Positions 29,110-29,144 of a stretch of 29,144 bases of DNA are shown one piece after another. Location of the stretch: positions 1 to 29,144 of IMG/VR virus record IMGVR_UViG_3300013131_000183. One strand, written 5' to 3'. The notes beneath the pieces were generated by a model that was given only the letters and a program-made list of their open reading frames with translations, was not told the origin of the DNA and made no database searches. Source of the stretch: a virus. Both the position numbers and the translations under genes were made by a program. The stretch's first letter is position 1. Each line of letters starts with the position of its first letter.

Positions 29110-29144
29110 GCACAAAACCTGACGCACTGCGGCTGGCTGATGCG
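29106..29144 (+). CDS. Start of a further early gene (cut by window edge)
   Basis: Thirteen codons, MSTKPDALRLADA, are visible after an ATGA overlap with the previous stop. The wording 'KPDALRLADALE' opens many short phage proteins, but too little is present for a call. Confidence 0.5.
   Translation, partial: MSTKPDALRLADA

Noticed and set aside
1-29144. CRISPR array, insertion sequence or rRNA genes
   Set aside because: No regularly spaced direct repeats with spacers, no transposase and no rRNA-like sequence were seen on either strand.

Overview
The window is about 29 kb of a tailed double-stranded DNA phage, or a prophage of one, with a T7-type (podovirus) virion. Portal, scaffold, capsid, adaptor, nozzle, three internal or ejection proteins and a tailspike follow one another on the minus strand. 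The sequence is GC-rich (roughly 60-65% by eye). Several genes look like those of Bordetella BPP-1-like and other proteobacterial podoviruses, including a Bbp19-like protein, the capsid-decoration pair and a DUF6321-like protein. A beta- or gammaproteobacterial host is therefore likely, but this is inference. No RNA polymerase gene lies in the window. Late transcription probably uses host RNA polymerase, because a near-perfect sigma-70 promoter sits ahead of the capsid gene.

Minus strand, right to left. (1) 24333-22709 holds a small regulatory and replication block: a ribbon-helix-helix protein, a 60-aa unknown, a RusA resolvase, a small Cys-rich protein and a winged-helix Rep-like protein. 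The last two genes overlap by 154 bases in different frames. (2) 22708-22050 is non-coding and rich in structure, with hairpins, tandem and direct repeats, a G-quadruplex motif and a 13-bp inverted repeat. It is the best candidate for an origin or control region. (3) 22049-18166 holds an SSB-like protein, the terminase small subunit, a second small DNA-binding-type protein, an HNH protein with an altered active site, the terminase large subunit, a GNAT-like protein and three small proteins. (4) 18164-14699 holds a structural protein, a DUF6321-like protein, the portal, a Bbp19-like protein and the scaffold, ending at an intrinsic terminator. (5) 14625-967 starts at the sigma-70 promoter and holds the capsid, a decoration protein, a DUF115-like/methyltransferase pair, the tail adaptor, the nozzle, ejection proteins and a tailspike. 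(6) 964-1 is lysis-like: a mini HExxH protein, a coiled-coil/TM holin-like protein, a secreted protein and a 3TM holin cut by the window edge. No endolysin is visible.

Plus strand. From a divergent control region at about 24334-24448, a tightly packed early operon runs off the right edge. It holds a 41-aa protein, a GP88-like cysteine-rich protein, a small serine recombinase, a one-helix membrane protein, a possible winged-helix protein, a YqaJ/lambda-Exo-type nuclease, an ERF annealing protein, a MazG-like pyrophosphohydrolase and a run of small unknown proteins. Exo and ERF form a recombination pair. RusA and the SSB-like protein, which would serve the same DNA metabolism, are on the opposite strand.

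Most gene junctions on both strands are 1- or 4-base stop/start overlaps, which implies translational coupling in long polycistronic messages. Starts were chosen on those overlaps and on visible Shine-Dalgarno sequences.
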